Assembly (NCBI RefSeq): GCF_964340395.1 | Contig: NC_135553.1 | Span: forward strand, 25,264,449-25,326,448 | Origin: Glandiceps talaboti | Lineage: Eukaryota; Hemichordata; Enteropneusta; Spengelidae | Direction: 5' to 3' | DNA length: 62,000 nt | Shown here: in pieces, positions 60,296 through 62,000 of the stretch | Position numbering within the stretch: position 1 is the stretch's first letter | How the letters are laid out: the number at the start of each line of letters is the position of its first letter | Program-made: the position numbers and the translations under genes | Notes under the pieces: model-generated | Told to the model about the DNA's origin: nothing | Seen by the model: only the letters and a program-made list of their open reading frames with translations | The model's database searches: none

Positions 60296-62000
60296 ATTTT
60301 GTTCTATTATTTTATTTCTCTCCTGTGCTACGATTGGTGTGACTTCCATGTACAGGCAAATTTAGAAGACCAAGTTATCCAGGCTAACCCTCCCCTAGAA
60401 GCTCTTGGTAATGCCAAGACCACAAGAAACGACAACTCCTCTCGTTTTGTAAGTTTTTAAAACCCTGCACATTTTTAGCTGTTCTCTTCACTATTTCTAG
60501 CAAGGTAAATAAATTCAAACACAGTAATCGCTGAATACAACTCTGAAATAATTAGAAGTATAATTTATCATTTTTGTAATTTTACTGAAGTTCAATTATC
60601 ATTTCCTTGGGGAACAACTTTCCTTTATGGGTAGTAGTGAACATATCACAGGTGGCCATAACTGGACTATCCAAAACTAAAATGATTAAATTCTAAAACT
60701 TGAAAACTTCATTTTTTATGTCACCATATTTCAATCCCAAGCCATCCAATTAGTCTTATCAATAAGGATTACATTTGGATCATTGTTGTGTTCTGGACCA
60801 ACTTTTTTCTACAACTCTGCCAAACGATAGTTTGTCATAGCTAGATTTGAATCTTAATCTGATATGGACCTTAAAAGGTTATGTCCTCCAAGTAAACTCT
60901 GGCATCATGTAAATAAAGCTAAATTTAATCAGGAACGTAGGATGGATAAGTGCTTATGTATAGTCAGGATGCAATGCATCGTTTGCTTGTCAACAATTAA
61001 AAACACTTTGTATCAAATGACCACAGTACTTTAACACTGTATTATCAGACAGGTTACAGATAAGAAAAAACTAAAATATTGCGTCTTCTTTTTCTACAGG
61101 GTAAATTCATCCGTATTCACTTTGGTGCCAATGGTAAATTGGCCTGTGCTGATATTGAGACATGTAAGTATCAATAGAGAAACATACAACAAGTAACACT
61201 GAAGTAAAGCACTTTCTTAATTTGTTACACTCATTTATAGCATTCATATCAAGTGTAAAAGTATACTGTTTCAATTGGTTTATTTACAAGTCTAGCATGT
61301 GGCCTTTCTGATGTGGTTAATTAGCAAATGAAACAATATACTTTTACACTTGATATGGATGCTATACATGATTGTGGTACACACAGAAAACGTTTTACTT
61401 TGGTGTTATGGGTTGTACATACATCAGGTATTTTCTGTGTGTGTTTTACGCATTCAAGGAAATGCTAAGATGTTTATTCACCTTCATAGTTTATTCTTGG
61501 AGAAATAGACTTGAAGTAAAGAAACCTGACATGTTTCAAAGTCTTTAATAAATTGTTTGGTTGAATGTATGATATTACATAAATGTTTTATTGGTATGAA
61601 TTTAAGTACGTAGCATCAGTCATATGATCTTAATGTCATATATCCCATGGGGAAAAAAATCTTAAATAAAGTAACTTGTTTAAACGGTTTATTTCTGAGG
61701 CACACTTTATAAAGAAGTGTATTATGAGTATTAATGAGTACGAATATTTCATAAATCTTCAACTAGTTTGTATGAATACATTCTAAAACATGACAGCATG
61801 CTAATGATTGTGATGTTTTCAAACAAACCTCTTTACACACAGATCTGCTGGAGAAGTCTCGTGTCATCTTCCAACAAGAGAAGGAAAGATGTTACCACAT
61901 CTTCTACCAGTTGATGTCTGAAGAGCTTGAGGGTGTCAAAGAGGAAATGTTGGTCACCGGATCCATTAAAGAATACAGCTATGTTGCCCAAGGTGTTACC
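43371..62000 (+). CDS. muscle-type (class II) myosin heavy chain, 5' part, eight exons, runs off the right edge
   Basis: The joined exons 43371-43550, 44135-44278, 53236-53392, 55687-55714, 58286-58397, 60356-60448, 61100-61163 and 61843-62000 give 936 bases, 312 codons, with no stop. All junctions have GT/AG ends and matching phases. The encoded motor-domain start contains the SH3-like N-terminal domain (about residues 28-75), the P-loop GESGAGKT (171-178), variable loop 1 (about 195-208) and switch I NDNSSRF-GKF (232-241). This is the actin-activated ATPase of thick filaments. Length and motif positions match known muscle myosins, which have about 1930-1950 residues, so roughly five sixths of the protein lies to the right. 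Muscle type is favoured over non-muscle type by the sequence around [20 protein letters not shown], but I cannot prove it without the rod. Confidence 0.95.
43551..44134 (+). other. myosin intron after coding exon 1
   Basis: A 584-bp AT-rich intron with a GTAGGC donor and a CTTCTTACAG acceptor. I see no other feature in it. Confidence 0.85.
44135..44278 (+). CDS. myosin heavy chain coding exon 2 (residues 61-108)
   Basis: It reads [40 protein letters not shown], then RYYAGLIY, bounded by TTACAG and GTAAGT, 48 codons, phase 0. It completes the SH3-like domain and begins the motor core; the block F-E-K-x-E-D-M-A...L-x-N-L is diagnostic of class II myosins. Confidence 0.97.
44279..53235 (+). other. 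9.0-kb myosin intron
   Basis: The largest intron of the visible myosin gene. It is AT-rich with no recognisable gene, no tandem array and no alternative exon that I could frame. The minus-strand 92-codon frame at 44586-44864 is unrecognised and probably chance. Such a long early intron is a plausible place for muscle enhancers, but I did not identify any. Confidence 0.6.
53236..53392 (+). CDS. myosin heavy chain coding exon 3 (residues 109-160)
   Basis: It reads [40 protein letters not shown], then [12 protein letters not shown] plus one base, between TTGATTACAG and GTGAGT. It carries the conserved [13 protein letters not shown] and PPHxxSxxDNAY blocks that precede the P-loop. Confidence 0.97.
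53393..55686 (+). other. 2.3-kb myosin intron
   Basis: AT-rich, bounded by GTGAGT and a polypyrimidine-rich TTTTTTTCATTCACAG. No repeat or frame of note; I see nothing further in it. Confidence 0.75.
55687..55714 (+). CDS. myosin heavy chain coding micro-exon 4, 28 bp (residues 161-170)
   Basis: The acceptor is CATTCACAG and the donor GTAAGT. With the split codons at each end it reads [10 protein letters not shown], the conserved D-R-E-N-Q-S-x-L-I-T block just before the P-loop. Small exons here are normal in animal myosin genes. Confidence 0.95.
55715..58285 (+). other. 2.6-kb myosin intron
   Basis: AT-rich with a C12 run near 56081. The plus-strand frames at 55942-56184 and 57259-57579 and the minus-strand frames opposite have no splice support and no recognisable domain. 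Ends with TTTCTCCCTTAG. Confidence 0.7.
58286..58397 (+). CDS. myosin heavy chain coding exon 5: P-loop and loop 1 (residues 170-207)
   Basis: The split Thr codon is followed by [20 protein letters not shown] and [17 protein letters not shown], ending in phase 0 at [14 protein letters not shown] is the phosphate-binding Walker A loop. The lysine-rich end is loop 1, which tunes ADP release in muscle myosins. Confidence 0.97.
59343..59392. repeat. (GT)n microsatellite
   Basis: About 25 uninterrupted GT units inside the myosin intron. Confidence 0.98.
60250..60292. repeat. (CT)n microsatellite near a splice acceptor
   Basis: About 21 CT units end 63 bp upstream of the exon 6 acceptor (TGTACAG). 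It is pyrimidine-rich in the sense strand, so it could lengthen the polypyrimidine environment of that acceptor. Confidence 0.97.
60356..60448 (+). CDS. myosin heavy chain coding exon 6: switch I (residues 208-238)
   Basis: It reads [20 protein letters not shown], then [11 protein letters not shown], 31 codons in phase 0, between TGTACAG and GTAAGT. It contains LEDQ-IxxANPxLEAxGNAKT and switch I NDNSSRF, which contacts the nucleotide gamma-phosphate. Two positions are slightly unusual: PP where many myosins have PV, and L where many have F in LEAFGNAKT. Confidence 0.97.
60449..61099 (+). other. 651-bp myosin intron
   Basis: It contains a reverse-oriented copy (60785-60870) of the dispersed repeat also seen at 10258 and 13800. 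Otherwise AT-rich. Ends TTTTTCTACAG. Confidence 0.75.
60785..60870 (-). repeat. dispersed repeat copy, reverse orientation
   Basis: Its reverse complement contains TTAAGATTCAAATCTAGCTA, TTTGGCAGAGTTGTAGAAAA and AAGTTGGTCC in the same order as the 13.8-kb copy. Confidence 0.65.
61100..61163 (+). CDS. myosin heavy chain coding exon 7 (residues 239-259)
   Basis: It reads [20 protein letters not shown], then T plus one base, between TTCTACAG and [14 protein letters not shown] directly continues switch I, and ADIET begins the next conserved block. Confidence 0.97.
61164..61842 (+). other. 679-bp myosin intron with a fold-back insertion
   Basis: It carries the inverted-repeat element 61236-61366 and is otherwise featureless. 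Ends TTTACACACAG. Confidence 0.8.
61236..61366. mobile_element. 131-bp fold-back (MITE-like) element
   Basis: The left end TATAGCATTCATATCAAGTG, then TAAAAGTATACTGTTTCA, is the near-exact reverse complement of the right end TGAAACAATATACTTTTACA, then CTTGATATGGATGCTATA. Arms of about 45 bp surround a short loop. Intronic. Confidence 0.85.
61843..62000 (+). CDS. myosin heavy chain coding exon 8, partial (residues 260-312)
   Basis: The split Tyr codon is followed by [40 protein letters not shown], then [12 protein letters not shown] to the window edge, in frame. ETYLLEKSRVxxQ...ERxYHIFYQ is the strongly conserved class II block after switch I. The donor lies beyond the edge. Confidence 0.97.

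Larger units (their letters stand above)
58398..60355 (+). other. 2.0-kb myosin intron downstream of loop 1
   Basis: It contains a (GT)n tract (59343-59392) and a (CT)n tract (60250-60292). I considered a short exon-like segment at about 59528-59547 (TGTTTTCAG...CCAAG|GTGTGT); its 20-bp length would break the frame. No alternative loop 1 exon found. Confidence 0.65.

Overview
The window is eukaryotic: AT-rich, intron-dense nuclear DNA from a bilaterian animal. The sarcomere-type myosin, the tRNA-derived SINEs and the many short fold-back elements suggest a marine invertebrate, but I cannot fix the phylum from sequence alone. Most of the open frames are chance frames in introns or simple repeats. 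The real coding sequence is a set of short exons, which I assembled by eye from splice sites, matching intron phases and protein sense.

The window holds two genes arranged head to head, with about 2.5-3 kb between their likely promoters (roughly 40.4 kb and 42.5-43.0 kb). On the plus strand, from 43371 to the right edge, lies the 5' part of a conventional (class II) muscle myosin heavy chain gene. It has eight coding exons giving 312 codons in one continuous frame: the N-terminal SH3-like domain, the P-loop GESGAGKT, loop 1 and switch I. The gene runs off the right end. On the minus strand, from about 40.4 kb leftward to at least 3065, lies a gene with exons of 30-252 bp that encode a helical (armadillo-like) repeat protein. 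My best guess is the meiotic double-strand-break factor MEI1, held with only moderate confidence. Its introns are up to 13.7 kb, and at least one exon and the 3' end are not resolved.

The rest is repeat-driven. The most conspicuous object is an array of about 106 copies of a 45-bp unit (14441-19200) inside a minus-gene intron. Each unit carries a 3'-splice-site-like motif followed by GTAAGT on the plus strand, and the minus strand stays open for 1418 codons. Other repeats are a truncated LINE 3' end inserted into a degenerate 'TTATGCATTGTACTGTG' array (19.9-21.4 kb), two tRNA-derived SINE copies, about seven fold-back or MITE-like elements (one with a near-perfect 80-bp palindrome between TA arrays), a five-copy array of about 240 bp with a MITE inside one copy, and many microsatellites.

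I found no tRNA or rRNA gene, no CRISPR array and no prokaryotic element. Nothing here clearly qualifies as a new biological system. The 45-bp array and the 80-bp palindrome are the observations most worth following up.
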